From Niebla homalea (lineage: Eukaryota > Ascomycota > Lecanoromycetes > Lecanorales > Ramalinaceae), in assembly GCA_019925105.1 (NCBI GenBank), contig JAHGAU010000033.1:496001-560000 (forward strand): a DNA stretch of 64,000 nucleotides. Direction: 5' to 3'. The notes beneath the pieces are model-generated. The model searched no databases. It was not told the origin of the DNA and saw only the letters and a program-made list of their open reading frames with translations. Below are positions 14,473 through 28,205 of the stretch, in pieces. Both the position numbers and the translations under genes were made by a program. How positions within the stretch are numbered: position 1 is the first letter of the stretch; each line of letters begins with the position of its first letter.

Positions 14473-15672
14473 ATTTGTTACCAATAAAAAATGCTCTTGT
14501 CCTAAGAGTAATCCATTATTAAAAACATTATAAATACTGGTCCCGGACGTAAGTATGCCTTTATTAAAGGGCCGGGCAAGTATAGAAGGGAACCGGTAAG
14601 GTGGTAGTGGAGTATTAAGGTATAATGGTAGGTATATATTGAGAAATCGAGAAAAAATTAAGCCGGAAAATTATCGTAGATATACCCGGTTTATTATCGT
14701 AAGTTTATAAGCTCTAAATCGTTTAAAACCGTGATTTCCGAGGTATTCCCGAAATCAAGTCTATAGCCGGGTAAGTAAAAGAATATAAGGCCCGGTAACC
14801 GTGAATTACTTTAGAAATATATAGAGTTTACGGTAAAGGCTTAATATTAAAGCTGTATTAGGCTTATTAAGGATAATAATAATATCCTAAATAACTAAAT
14901 AACAATATAGATAAGCTTTATAAGATAACGTATAATATATAGGCCGGTATATTTATAGTTTACCTTTTCTTGCTTAAATCTTATGATTATAGGTATACGC
15001 CGTGGCTCAAATACTTATTGTTAAACCGTTTATAGTTAAATTTAATGAAATATTTACGGTAAAGATAATAAGGACTTATCAGTATTATGCTGAAGTATTA
15101 TAGCGGCTTAACCGGCTATATATGGGTATCTCTTCTTAAGCTCGTATATCCAGAGCTTTAAGCTCGTGACAAATCCTACTCTTGCTATTTTACTAAGCTT
15201 GGTCTTATACCATTCCTTGGCCTCGTATTAAAGGTACTTATAAATATATATAAAGTCCGCATTTATAAGCTAAGAAATAAAGGTAAAGACGTCATATTTA
15301 AGAGGATTGAAGGTAAAACCTTCTAACGGTATCTTTAAGGGTATTAATACAGGTTTAAGTATAAAATAACTAAAAAGTCGCCTAAATTATTCGTCGTTAA
15401 AGGTAAGTATCATAATGTCGTTATCGTCTGGCCTATTAAAAGGGACGGGATTGATCTCGGCTTCATTAAACCGTATCAGTTATCTGTTTACTGGATCGAT
15501 ATAGGTGATAATGATACTGTTGCTTAAAGTTGCTGGTAGTGAGACTTTTATTAAGTTCACTAGGCTCGTTGCGTCTTCTACGTTATCTAAATCTAAGATC
15601 TTCGTAATGATAACGTTTATGCGTTTATATCGTTATAATGACTATTACGATCTTATGCTATTGCTATTAAAT

Positions 15673-15851
15673 TGTGGCGTACTTAGTATAAAGGGTAAAA
15701 TGTATATAATATATATAATTATTGAGTAAGTAGCTAACTATGTGGGTGTTACAAATATAAAGGTGCGTGCGCCAAGCCTACGGAACAAGGTGGAGCCGCT
15801 CCGCTCCGGTAAGGCTGAGGCCTGAGGATCAGCTCTGCTGATGCCCTAACA
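15673..15851 (+). repeat. El1 right LTR
   Basis: 179 bp with intact TG...CA ends, followed by the GATAA duplication at 15852-15856. It is less mutated than the left LTR. Confidence 0.88.
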
Positions 15852-15875
15852 GATAAGTTCTTAATATAATAAAGA

Positions 15876-16242
15876 GCGCGTAAGTATTGGTGAGGACATT
15901 CAGAGGTGCTACGTAAGGTTAGGGCAGTATAAATATATAAAGGAGCGGAAGAATAATAAGCCTAAAGGCAGCCTTTATAAGGACATAATCGTGGTATTAT
16001 AGATTTTCTTGGGGGAGTTAAAATACAGGAAGTATATAAATAAATTATTACTCTTTAAACGGCCGTTAATATCCTATATTTTAAGGGATAAAGGGTAAAG
16101 GCCTGGTAAACGCCGGTTTTTACCTTAACGTTATAAGTATCAGGTTTTGGCGGTTATTAATAAGGCTAAAAGGCCGCATATTAAGGAACGCCGGAATTAA
16201 CTTAACTAAATCCGTAATATAAATCAATCAATTAATTAATTA
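15876..16242 (+). mobile_element. LINE K: 5'-truncated 3' end
   Basis: 367-bp 3' fragment of the LINE in plus orientation. It aligns with 40840-41203 of copy J and ends in the ATCA/ATTA tail. A probable 10-bp duplication, ATAATAAAGA, flanks it (15866-15875 and 16243-16252). Its first 60 bp or so, starting GCGCGTAAG, are clearly less AT-converted than the rest. Confidence 0.8.
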
Positions 16243-16293
16243 ATAATAAAGAAATACCTTATAAATTTAAACGTATTTAACTAAATACTTAAT

Positions 16294-19200
16294 TAATTAA
16301 TTAATTGATTTATATTACGGGTTTAACTAAGTTAATTCCGGCGTTCCTTAATACGCGGCCTTTTAACCTTATTAATAACCGTAAAAACCTGATATTTATA
16401 ATATTAAGGTAAAAACCGGCGTTTACCAGGCCTTTACCCTTTATCCCTTGAGGTAAAGGATATTAACGGCCGTTTAAAGAATAGTAATCTATTTATATAT
16501 TTCTTATGTTTTAACTCCCCTAAGAAAATCCGTAATATTACGACCGTATCCTTATAGGGGCTATCTTTAAGCTTATTATTCTTCCGCTTTTTTATATATT
16601 TATATTGCCTTAATCTTATATAATATTTTTAAATATCTTTATTAATACTTATATATTTAATATATATATTTTTTTATATCATTATCGTTATTAACTCCTT
16701 TAAAAACTTTTAATAAACGTTTATTATTATATCCTTATAACTATAAAAAATGCTTTCCGGTTTATATAATTAACGTAACCGGTTTCCGTTCCTCTTTTTC
16801 TTCCTTAGCCGGTAATAGGCCTTCTCCGTAAGGTTTTTAATAACCTTATTTATTTTTATAACGAAATTAAATTATAATAATAATCCGGTAAATATTATAA
16901 ACTTAATAGCTACTTAAATACTATATTTTATAAATAATATTTAACGGTAATTATAAGTATTAACTTTTACGATAAGTCTTAATTTAATTTCCGTAAATAA
17001 AAAATAAAAAATAAAAACGTATATAACGTTTTACTTCCTTTATCCGTACTTATATTTAACGTTTATCCGACCCCCGGTATATATAATAAATAAGAAGTAA
17101 ATTAAACCGTTTTTACCCGTCCGGAGTTAAATTATTAATACGTTATTATTTTTCCTTATAATATTATAATAGCGGAAATACTTATTAATAATCTTTTTAT
17201 TATTAAGAATTAAATAATAATAACCTTAAGGTATAAAGTCCTTATATTTTTATTAACGTTTAATTTATTTTATCGTAACTTATAAAATAATCGTTATAAC
17301 TTTTATTTTTTAAATCCCCTTAATCTTAATCTCTTTTACGCCTAGCGGGAATTTATACCCGCTTAAGTTAGTTTCCGGGATACCGGTAAAGTTAATCTCC
17401 TTCTTAATTTATTCTTATTTTATTTTAATAAGAAAAAAAATAAGTATCTTTAATTTATTTCTTTTAATTTTAAACTTATTAAGATTCTGGCGGATCCGCC
17501 CGTTTCTTATTATCGTAATTAAGTATATATATTTCTTTAACCTTATTTAAGCGATTATTTAATTTAATAAAACTTTGATTAACGGTATAAAGACCTTAAA
17601 TTTTAATACCGGAATAAAGGTTACTTTATAGGCATTATTAATTACTTTTAAATACCGATTCTGGACTTTCTATAATATTTAAATAAGCTTTTTCCTATAT
17701 CCCGGAGTACCCTTAAATATATATTAAATAGCTATAATATATATTATAATTAACTTTATTATAACTTAATAAATAGTCCGGGCCTTTTATAACGTAATTC
17801 CCCATATTAATATAACGAAATAAATAAAGCCTTTTTCTTATAAAATTATTTTCTTTTAAACTTTTTTTATATAATTTTTTTAATTAAGCTTTTTATCTAC
17901 TTAAAGGTTAAAGATTTTAATACTAATATCCGGCTTTACTATAACTTTATTTAAGTCTATTATAATTATTATATTATATAATTTTAAGCTCTTAATTATA
18001 TAAATAAATTTATATCTATATAATATAAATTAAGCCCCGTAAATTCTTACTTATTAAAGATAAATTTTATAAGCCTATTTTAGTTTTAAATAATTTATAT
18101 ATATAAAGGTATTATAAGTTAAAAAGTAAATATTATTAATAAAGTTTTTAATTTAAACCTTTTATTTTAACTTAATAAGCTTTTTAATTAATAAACCGTT
18201 AAAAAATAAAAATAATATAAAAGAAATAGGCAATCCTTAAGAAATCCTTATTATAAAAGGCTTTATTAAACTTATTTTTTATTTTAAGTTAATTAATATA
18301 ACTTAATCGCTTAAAAATTCTTTATTTACTTAATTAAGAAGGGTAATATCTCCTTTTTTTTTTAAGTTATATAGTAACCTTTAATAATTTATTTTATTAA
18401 AGGTATTTATAATATTAAAAAAAAGAAAACTTATAATATATTTTTTCCCGTAACCCTATATTATATATATATTATTAATTAATCCTTTAAAGGCTATTTT
18501 TATTAATTAATTTCTTTTTACTTTTATTTATTAATCGGGGAGAAATCCGTAATTCTTTATATAGTTATTAAGGATTTCTATTATTACTGTTTTTAAGGTT
18601 TTCCTTAACGTATATAAAAATATAATAAATTTATAAAACTTTACCTTAAAGTAATTTAACTTAATAAACTTCTTAAAAATAATTATTTTTATTTCCTTAA
18701 ACTTATATAAATAATAATCGATATTAAAATATATTTAAAAGAAATAAATAAAAACTTTTTAAGCGGTAAAATTATTATTATTAAGAATTTATTAAGAATC
18801 TTATTTAATCTTAAGGCTTTATTTTTCTTTAATTTATTAATCGCTTTAATTATTATATCTTATATTATTACTTTATTTATTAATATAAAGTTAAAATATA
18901 TAACGTTATTAATATCGTTTAAATTAACTTTTAACGGAAAAAGGAAAAATACTTTTTTAAAAACTTTAATCTTACCGTTAAAAATATTAATTAATATATT
19001 ATCGGGTTTTTTAAAAAACGGGAATTTAAGGATAAGCTTTAATTTCTTATTTTATTCTTTATTATATTTTATTAACTTTTAAATATTACGAGGTAAAACC
19101 GTTAAGTTATATATTATAAATTAAAAGTATATTTATTTAACCTTCTTAATAGTCCTTTCTTTTTCCTTTTAAATAATTTTTAATTAATTAAATATCTTTT

Positions 19201-22118
19201 AATTCTTATACTTAAAAGTTTACTTAATTAATCTTTTTATTTTTATAATTATAATTATATATTTTTTATTTTAATAAATTTTAACTCTTTAAAAAAGTTT
19301 TATTATTAAGATAATTTTATTAATTATTTTATTTAATACGTTTATTATTTACTTTATGAAGAAATTAATTTAATCTTTATTATTTAATTAAGGGAGGTCC
19401 GTAAATTATAATATTATTTCTTCCGTTTTTATATAAACCTTTATTTCCTTAACCGTTTTTTACGTTTTCTTTACCGGTAATAATATAGTCGTATTAACGG
19501 TTTAATTTAAAGTTATTTATATTAATATATAATTTAAATTATATTTTAAGTCCTTTTATAGTTTATATATTATAATTATATTAATAACCTTTTCTATATT
19601 AAAGGTTAAATTAATCGTTATTTTAAACCTATAATTCTTTTACGTAATAATCTTTTATAATATTAATAATAAAAGGTTAACTTAAACGGTAATTATTAAT
19701 AAATTATCCGATTTAACATAATTTATTATATATTTTTTTTTATTTTATATATAATAATATAGGTTAAAGTCTTTAAATAATATATATTTATTTAAAGTAA
19801 TTAAGACCTTTTTAAATAACGGTATTATAAAAGGTTTTTCCTTATTAACCGGTAATAAATTATATATATTATAAATATTAAAGTCGCTTTTTAAGTCCCT
19901 TTTTTTTATAATATAAAGTATATAAAGGTTTCTATTATAATAAGTAATATCTTAATTATTTATATTAAGCCACTTATTTATAAAGAAATATATTTTGGTT
20001 ATTTTATCCCCTTTAAAGGTTAAATAAAACCTTTTTTTTAAATTAATAAACGAATATATATATAAGTTATATAATAATTTTTATATTATTATAACGTTAA
20101 CGTTTTTAACTTTTTTAAATTTAAATATTAATATTATAATTTTAGTTTCTTCGTTACGGACATTATATTATATTATTCTTAAAAACGTTAATATATTATA
20201 TATTAACCTTTATAAAGGCTCCTTTTTTTTTATACCCGTTTAAATTACGGACTTTTTATTAAAGCCGAAAATTTTCTAATTTAATACTTTCTTAATTATT
20301 ATTAAAAACGTAAAACGGCCGGCCCTTAAGGTTAAAATCGTAAAAAACTTTCTTTTTTTTACCGTTATTTACCCCTTATTATTTAATTAATTAAGTTTAC
20401 GTCTTAAGGCTACTTTTAATTAATTTATTAAATTAATCTTATACGTATTATACCGTTGGATTTTTATGGTTATCCGGGTTTTTTTACGTTTAATTTTCTT
20501 AGTTCTTATTATATATTTAGAATCCTATATTAGGTATCCCTTTTTATTATATGCAATATATTTAAGTATATTTTTTATAAGCTTTTTAATTATTAACTTT
20601 ATATATTTATAAGTATTATAACCCTTAATATAAACCGTATATTTTATAATATTAAAATTTTTATAATAATATATTTATAGCCTTAATACTTAAAATATTA
20701 ATAAATATTAACCGTTTTATTTTATAATTGAATTATCTTAAAAGATCTTCCTTTAATAATCCTTTTATTTAAAACGTTATTATATATCTTTATTAATATT
20801 ATATTTAATATAATAATAAAATACCTCTTTATATATCTTAAGGAATTAAGTCTTTTTATTACCGGCGGAAACCTATAATTAATGATTTTAAGCTTTAAAT
20901 AAAGAATTATATTCTTTTTTTTTATATTTTTTAACGTAATTTTTTTTTTTGGCTTCCTTAAAACGTAATAAGTATATTTTATTTATTATAATAATATATA
21001 ATTACCTTAAAACCTTAATTAACTTATATTCTTTTTTATTAATTTAAGCTTTAAACCTTTTTAAGTTTTCTTTTATTTTTAAAAACGTTATATTAAGAAA
21101 AATATTCTTATTTTATAGTTTATATATTATAATAATTTATTTTATTAATAATTTTATTATTACTTTAAAAGTTTTTATTAATTATAACGGATTTATTTTT
21201 ACCGTTATATTCTTTTCCTTATTATTAAATAGGCGGATTATTATTATTTTTACTTTCTTTAATATAGCCGCATTTTCTTCCGTTATCCCTTTATTCTCTA
21301 CCGTAAATACCCTTTTTATTACCCTTATCATTTAATTTTTTCTCGTTTAAAAGGTTACCGTTTTTATATCTTTATTTTATATATTTAATTTTAAACCGCC
21401 GTCTTTACCTTTTATTAACGTTTTCGTTACCGCCTTTAAGGAGCTTTATAGCCGCTCCGCCTCCCTTAGTTTTACCCCTATTTTTATATAAAAGTTCCTT
21501 ATACTTTTTAATTTAATCTATAGTATTAATTAAGTTTTTAACGTAATATCCTTTTATTTTACCGTAAGGAATCTTTTTAAGGCCTTTACCGTTTTTTTTA
21601 CCGCTTTTTTACTTTTACTTATAAAACAACGTACTGTCTCCGTTTTTTATTTTTAATTCCTTAAGGTTTTATTTTCTTTATTAATTTTATTTCCCTTTTA
21701 TATACCCTTAATAATACTTTTACCGTAATTTTCTTGCCTTTTCCTTCCGTTTATATCCTTCGCCGTTAATACTGTACCGGCCTTTTTACCCCCTTATTTA
21801 CCTATTACCTCCATATTATTATTATGCGTTTTATACGCTTTAATATACGTATTTTATTAACCTTAATTCCTTTATTTATTTTAAGCGTTATCCCGTTTGT
21901 TATTATTATATTATTTGTACGTATTATCGCCGTTTCTATTAATATAAGTTACTTGCCTATTTACCACCTTATTCTTAACTATTACGTTACTTTTACTTAT
22001 CGTACTTAATATACTTCTCTTACTATCATTAAAGCTATACGTGTACGTATCGTTTTGGACCTCTAAGGTCCCTTTGTTCGTCGCCATTTTCTTCCAATCC
22101 GGTTTATCGATTAAACCG
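16294..22118 (-). mobile_element. LINE copy D, near full length
   Basis: Minus-strand LINE with the tetranucleotide tail at about 16291-16310, the conserved 3' block, decayed ORF2 and ORF1, and the ORF1 start at 22085-22087. A possible 10-bp duplication AATACTTAAT is at 16284-16293 and 22119-22128; it overlaps the AT-rich tail, so the ends are approximate. Together with A, J and K it forms one of two LINE subfamilies. The ORF at 21824-22009 is an antisense reading of decayed ORF1. Confidence 0.85.
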
Positions 22119-22128
22119 AATACTTAAT

Positions 22129-24457
22129 ATAGGGTATTAATAAGAAATTCAATACATAAAAGTATTTTAAAGAAGGTATTATATATATTAATTTTAATAT
22201 AAAGTTATTTTTTATCGTATATAAAAGATATAATAAAAACTTATAATACCTGAAAAAGAATAATATATTAAGAATAAAGAACTATATAATAATTAAGAAT
22301 TATAAGAGAATTAATTATATTAAGAATTTAAGATAAATATTAATTTAAATTAATATAATCAATAAAATAATTAAAAGTCGCTTTTAATTAAATTATTATA
22401 AGAATAATTATAAATCCCTTTTTAATTAATTTTATAGAACCTTATTAATTATTAAATAAGATTTTTACTTAATAATAAAAGTTTAATATAAAAGGATTTC
22501 TTAGCGTAATTATAACAATAAAATATTATTAAAACTTTATTATTTATTATTATTAAATATATTAAGACGCGTTAATTTTTCGTTTATCTTAATTAAAACC
22601 TTATATTATTATCCATAATAATAATTAAGAATTATATAATAAAGCGTTTTAAAAATATTAAGTTACTTTTATTAAAAGATCTTTTTAAGGACAATAATAA
22701 GGTTTTATTAATTATAAATGGTTAATTTATTAATAATAAATAGTCTTATATAACGATTATAATAAATTAAATTAATTAAGATTAAGAGTATTATAATATA
22801 TTAAATAACTTCAAATATATTAAAATTTTTTAAATAATAAACGGCTTATATTTATTACGATAAAGGTAATTAAGAATAATAAGTTAAAGGATTATATTTT
22901 AATTATTATTAATAATAATATAAATAATAATAATATTATAATAACTATATTACGCCGAGAAGTTAAAACGTATTAAAATTTATTGATTAATATTATAAAA
23001 ACGCGGTAGAAAATAAAATATTTATTATATTTAACCTATATTATTTAGTTTTTACTTAAGGTTTTTTTAAGCTATTTTAAGGTTAATATAATAAACGATA
23101 ATATAAATTATTAATTGAATAAAAAATAGGCTAAATTAATTAACGGTTAAGCTATAAATATATTTAAAATATTAATGAAAATAAAATAAATTTTTAATAA
23201 TATTTATACTTATTTGATTAACTATAAATCCGGAAAACTATAATTTATATTAACGTTAATAATTAGTATAAAAAAGTTTTTATTACCGTTTAATAAAAAA
23301 GGATTAATGTTTATAAAACTATAAATGCTTTATTTTAAAATTAAAATTAAAAAAATAAAATTTTTTTATTAAAGTTAGTTTAAAATATAATAGTTTATTA
23401 AGACTTATCTTTTTATATAATAATCCGTATTTTAATACTTCGTAAAAATATTAATACGTTCTTAGAAAAGATAAGGGAAAGAATAAGCTTTTAAGGCTTA
23501 ATTTTAAAGAATAAAGCTATAAAAAATACTTAATAATATTAATTTAATTATTTTATTAAGTTATTAAAGTAATAAGTATTATTAAATTATTAACCTTTTA
23601 TCTCGTTTTTATAATATATAGTAAGCTTTTTTTAATTATACTAAAAAGTAAAAAAATGATTTATAACGTAAACGGGTTATTTAAAAAAGGAGTTTATTTA
23701 AGGGTTAAATATAATATATATTAAATTAATTAAATACTATAATAAAACCTAAAGTTTAATTAACTTACTTTATAAATAAATAACTTTATTACTTTTATAA
23801 GGTAACGACAAAATCTTTAACGGTCAAGATTAATATATAGTTATAGATAAAACTTTATAAACGGAAGTTTATTAGGTTACCCTTTATAAAACCTTTAATA
23901 AGTACGTTTTACGTTTTAACCTCGACTTATTAACGAATTATAAGTTAAGTAAACGAATACGGGCTATAAAGGACCTAGATACTTTAATAAATAAAAAAAG
24001 CTTATTAAATAATCCTATTATTAATAAACTTAAATAATATAAGAATAATAATAAATTTATATTTATCTTTATACTTATTAAACTTATTAAAATAAGATAA
24101 CGTTTTGATTTAAAATAAATAATAGAGTCTTGACTTAATAAAGGTATTCATATTATAAGTTATTTATTTTATTATAAATAATTTAAGATATCTTTTATAA
24201 TACTTCCGTTAATGTTAAATATAAATAATGCTTTTTTATTATTAAACGTTATTATAAGAATTAAAAATACTTTATTTTTTTAATTTTTTTAACTTTTTAA
24301 ATAAAGATATTAATTTATCATTATAAATAAAGAGAAAATAAATTAGGTTAATCGTATATAAACTTAAAGGTAAATAATAAAAATTTTAAGGATTGAAAGG
24401 ATAAGGAATAAAAAAAACGAATATATAACGTAAACATAATTATGAAGTATATTAATC
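22129..24457. other. Unassigned AT-rich, RIP-like DNA
   Basis: About 2.3 kb of TA-rich DNA with no ORF above background and no alignment to the LINE or LTR families in the window. The dense TA and scarce CA suggest an old RIP-mutated repeat whose partners lie outside the window. I could not identify a protein domain in any frame. Confidence 0.5.
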
Positions 24458-24597
<140 letters not shown>

Positions 24598-25190
24598 TTA
24601 AAGGATATCTTATAAGTATATATAATATTATACTTTACTTCAAGTAACGTTAACTTTCTAATTTATAACTTCCCGGATTAATATAAGAATAATATTTTGA
24701 ATTAATTTAAGTAATTTAACTTTAAAACGGTATCTTTTTTTAAGCTTAAGATAAATTTAATCTTAAAGCGGATTTACCTTTATTAATTTTTTAAGTATAA
24801 TTTAAATTAACGAACTTAAAAAATAAAGTATATAAATTAAATATTAATAAAAAGTTAAAATAAAGAAATTTAAAATAGAATTATTTAAGCTTTCTTATAA
24901 CGTTATAATAAAACTATATAGTAAATTAAACTTTTAATCCTATAATTTTTTTAATTATTTTTATAATTATTTTTATAATTATCTCTAAAATTATTAACTT
25001 TAAAATTCTTTACTTTATTTATAATCAGGCTTATTTAATCCATTATTAAGATCTTAATATATCCCGATTCCATCCCGTTTTATCTTAAGTTAATATAAGA
25101 TAGGATAGAAGTGACTTTATCTTATTTTATCCCTATCTTATCTTTATCCTATGGGATATATTCCGTCCCGCTTCTCGGAGTATTTATATA
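24598..25190. other. Unassigned AT-rich DNA with GGGAT-like motifs
   Basis: No gene is visible. At 25055-25180 there is a less mutated stretch with repeated ATCCC/TATCCC and TCCCG motifs in both orientations. It might be the remnant of a small insertion, but I could not define ends or a target duplication. Confidence 0.45.
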
Positions 25191-25706
25191 TAACTTAATT
25201 TTTTTAACCGTTTTTTACGCCTTCCTTAATAATATTAATAGCGTTATATTAATTAATTAATTTAAAGTTATTTTTATCGGTATATAATTTAAGTTATATT
25301 TTAAGTTTTTTTCAGGCTTATATACCGTTATTATATTAATAATTCCCTCCGTATTAAACGCTAATTCGATCGTTATTATAGATCTTTACTTTTCTTATAT
25401 TATAGTATTTTAAGGTATTAATAATAAAAAATTAAACGTTATAACGGTTATTAATAATGTTTTTAATTTAATATAATTAATTATATATTTTTCTTTATTT
25501 TATATATTATAATAAAAGTTAAAATCTTTTAATATAATATATTTATCGGATAAGGATATAATATCTTTAAATAATAATATCGTTAAAAACTTTACTTTAT
25601 TAATTCACGGTAAGTTATATATATTATAAATACTTAAGTCGTATTCCGTATTCCTTTTTTACGTAATCCGGAACGTATATAAATTCTTATTATAATAAGT
25701 AACGTT
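25191..25706 (-). mobile_element. LINE fragment (middle of ORF2)
   Basis: Minus-strand LINE sequence equivalent to about 19430-19960 of copy D, cut at the right by the 3' tail of copy F at 25707. It may be part of copy G, displaced by the F insertion. However, the sequence at 53033 repeats about 75 bp of the same LINE interval, so the simple insertion model does not fit exactly. Confidence 0.65.
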
Positions 25707-26685
25707 TTAATTGTTTAATTGATTAATTAATCTATACTATAGATCTAGTTAAGTTAATTCCGGCGTTCTTTAATAACCGGTTATTAAGCTTTACTGGTAA
25801 CCGTAAAAACCTGATATCTATAACGTTAAATTAAAAACCGGTATTTACTTAACCTTTACTCTTATTTTAAAGGCTAAAAAGCGTTTACGATTATTTAAAG
25901 AATAATAATATATTCGTATGCTTTTTCCCAGAAAACTTATAATATTATAATCAAGTTTTTACAAGGGTTAGCCTTAAACTTATTATTTTTCCGTTTCCTT
26001 ATAAGTTTACTTTATATTAATATCTTAAATAACACCTTTAAATACCTTTATTAATACGTATGCTATTATCGTTTTAATCGTATTTACCCTTTTATTTTAT
26101 TATCGTAACTATTTCTTTTAAGGACTTTTAATAAGCGTTTATTATCCCGGTTATAGCGGGCTTTAAGGGCCATTTTTATTAACCATTTTCTTTTTATATT
26201 TATTTGTTAATCGGGGAAAAGTCCGTAATCTTTTAAAAATTATTAAGGATCTTTATAATTACCGTTTTAAAAGCTTTTTTAATATATAAAGGAATGTAAT
26301 TAACTTATAAGCTTTTACCTTTAAAATTAATTTAACTTAACCGATTTCTTAAGGATTATCGTTTTAATCTTTTTAAACTATTAAAAATAATAATTAATAT
26401 TAAAATAAACTTAAAATAAATAAATAAAAATTTCCTTAAATAATATTGTTATTATAAATAAGAACTTATTCAGAATTCTATTAAGTTTAATGATTTTATT
26501 TTTCTTTAATTTATTAATTATTTTAATTATTATTTTTTAAATGATAAATCTGCCCGTCGTTATTAAGTTTAAGTACGTAATACCCTTAATATTAAATAAA
26601 TCAGCGTCCAGCGGAAAAAGGAAAAACGCTTTTTTAAGAGTTATAATTTTATTATTAAAGATATTAATAATTATCTTATTAAGTC
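25707..26685 (-). mobile_element. LINE copy F, 3' part, internally deleted
   Basis: Starts with the TTGA-type tail and the conserved 3' end TTCCGGCGTTC, then runs about 450 bp into the element. Near 26160 it jumps to an internal ORF2 position (equivalent to about 18485 of copy D), so roughly 1.7 kb is deleted. It is interrupted at 26685 by insertion N, with TTATTAAGTC duplicated at 26676-26685 and 29778-29787. Confidence 0.75.
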
Positions 26686-26689
26686 GATC

Positions 26690-26815
26690 ACCTTCACCCT
26701 CCTTATTACCTTGACCCCCCTTATTACCTTGACCCCCCTTATTACCTTCACCCTCCTTATTACCTTCATCCTCCTTCTCACCTTTACCCTCCTTATTACC
26801 TTTATCCTTACCTGT
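26690..26815. repeat. 18-bp minisatellite, about 7 units
   Basis: Tandem 18-bp units of the type CCTTATTACCTTGACCCC, with variants TTCACCCTCC and TTCATCCTCC. The unit is a multiple of three and open in more than one frame. On the minus strand it reads as a six-residue repeat of the GNKGGQ/GNKEGE type; on the plus strand as a Pro/Tyr repeat of the type DPPYYL. It is strikingly unmutated compared with its surroundings. Confidence 0.92.
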
Positions 26816-28205
26816 GGCGAATCCTTACCGTAAGGAACGCGATACCTTATATTATATAAGGTTATATTTATATTAACGCGAATAAATAATTTACCGGTAA
26901 TAATAAACGCGAAAACGCGTTAAAAACGTATAATAACGCGTATTTATACCCTCCTCAATAGTTTAAGTCCGCTTATATAATTATTTATTAAAAAACGGAT
27001 AAAAGATATACGTTAAAAAAGCTTAAAATATATAGGGACCCTATATTAATTAATACGGAGGCCCTATATTAATTAAATTAAAAGACTTTACTTTAAAGCC
27101 GGGTATAATTCTTAATAGTTTAAGTTTACCTTAATAATTAATAATTAAAAGTTTTTAACGGTTTAAGTCCGTTTATATAATTATTAATTAAAACTTAACC
27201 GGACCCGGAAATAAGTAATTTCCTAATTGAAATAAATAAGTTACCTCGGTAAAAAATGAATAAATAACCTTTATAAACTATTTATTAAAAAAAATTACTT
27301 AAAAGCCCTTTTAATATTAATTTTAAAGGCTTCGTTAATATTAATATTTACTTAATAAGCCCTTTCATTAATATAAGTCATTTTTAATTTTAATATAAAC
27401 CACCTTAAAGGGTTAAAAGGTCGTAAGTTACGGACTATAATTTAAATATATCGGATTACGCTTAATAAATATAAGGGAATAATCATAAAAGTTATCCGAT
27501 TAATAACTATTATAAGTTAATACCGTAAATTAAAATTAATTTTTACCGGTAAACGCGTTAATTTATTAATTATTAAATAGGATAACCTTAAAGTTTATAG
27601 ACTATTAAATATAAGGAACTTATTAATATTAATCTTTTTATTTTTTAAAGGTTTAAGTCTTTTTATATAATTATCGGTTAAAAGTAAAATTGTAAATTTT
27701 AATATAAATATAGTTAAGTACGTAATATAACGTTTTTAAATTAAAAAGCGGAAATAGTATATTATTCCTAGTTAATAAGGGGGTTAATAAGGTAAACTTT
27801 ACGAAATATTGTTAACCGTCATAAAAAAGATCTTTTATAATAACGTAAAATAAATAAACTTTATAAAATATAATATATAATAATAATTATTATTAATTCT
27901 AGGACTAAGGGAGATTATCCGTATAGCCCGAAAGGATAATACGTATATATCAATATATAAATAACTAAGAGTTTTACTTTATTTATAACGGGGGCTTACA
28001 GTAAATTAAGAATTAAAGCGGTAGTATTTAAGATTACTTATAATATATGATTAAGGAATAGATTAAGGTTAACTTAAATATTAATAATCTAGCTTTCCGG
28101 AGATATAAATCCTTACCTGCCGTTAAAGAGTCCGGAGCCTTTTATAGTAAAAAATAACGGTAATAAGGTAAAAATAAATTAAAAGGAGGACCTAAAAAGC
28201 AGGAG
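26816..28205. other. Non-LINE left half of insertion N
   Basis: About 1.4 kb of moderately RIP-mutated DNA with no match to the LINE or LTR families here. It carries a roughly 33-bp dispersed motif, TTTAAGTCCGCTTATATAAT plus a TTATT-type end, near 26963, 27163 and 27651, and a weaker fourth copy near 27115. No protein family is recognised in any frame. Confidence 0.55.

Larger units (their letters stand above)
14294..15851 (+). mobile_element. El1: small non-autonomous LTR retrotransposon
   Basis: Two direct terminal repeats of identical length (179 bp) bound 1200 bp of internal DNA, and GATAA is duplicated immediately outside (14289-14293 and 15852-15856). The LTRs begin TGTGGCG (TATGGCG in the left one, a G-to-A change) and end CCTAACA (CCTAATA at left). 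No gag or pol motif is readable inside, so it looks like a TRIM/LARD-type non-autonomous element. Orientation is inferred from a TATA-like ATATAAAGG in the LTR. The interior is closely similar to El2 (56439-57985). The 74-codon ORF at 15505-15729 lies inside and is not recognisable. Neighbouring DNA is heavily RIP-mutated, while the LTRs keep GC-rich blocks. Confidence 0.85.

Noticed and set aside
26690..26815. CRISPR-like array
   Set aside because: Units are tandem 18-mers without spacers, in a eukaryotic context.
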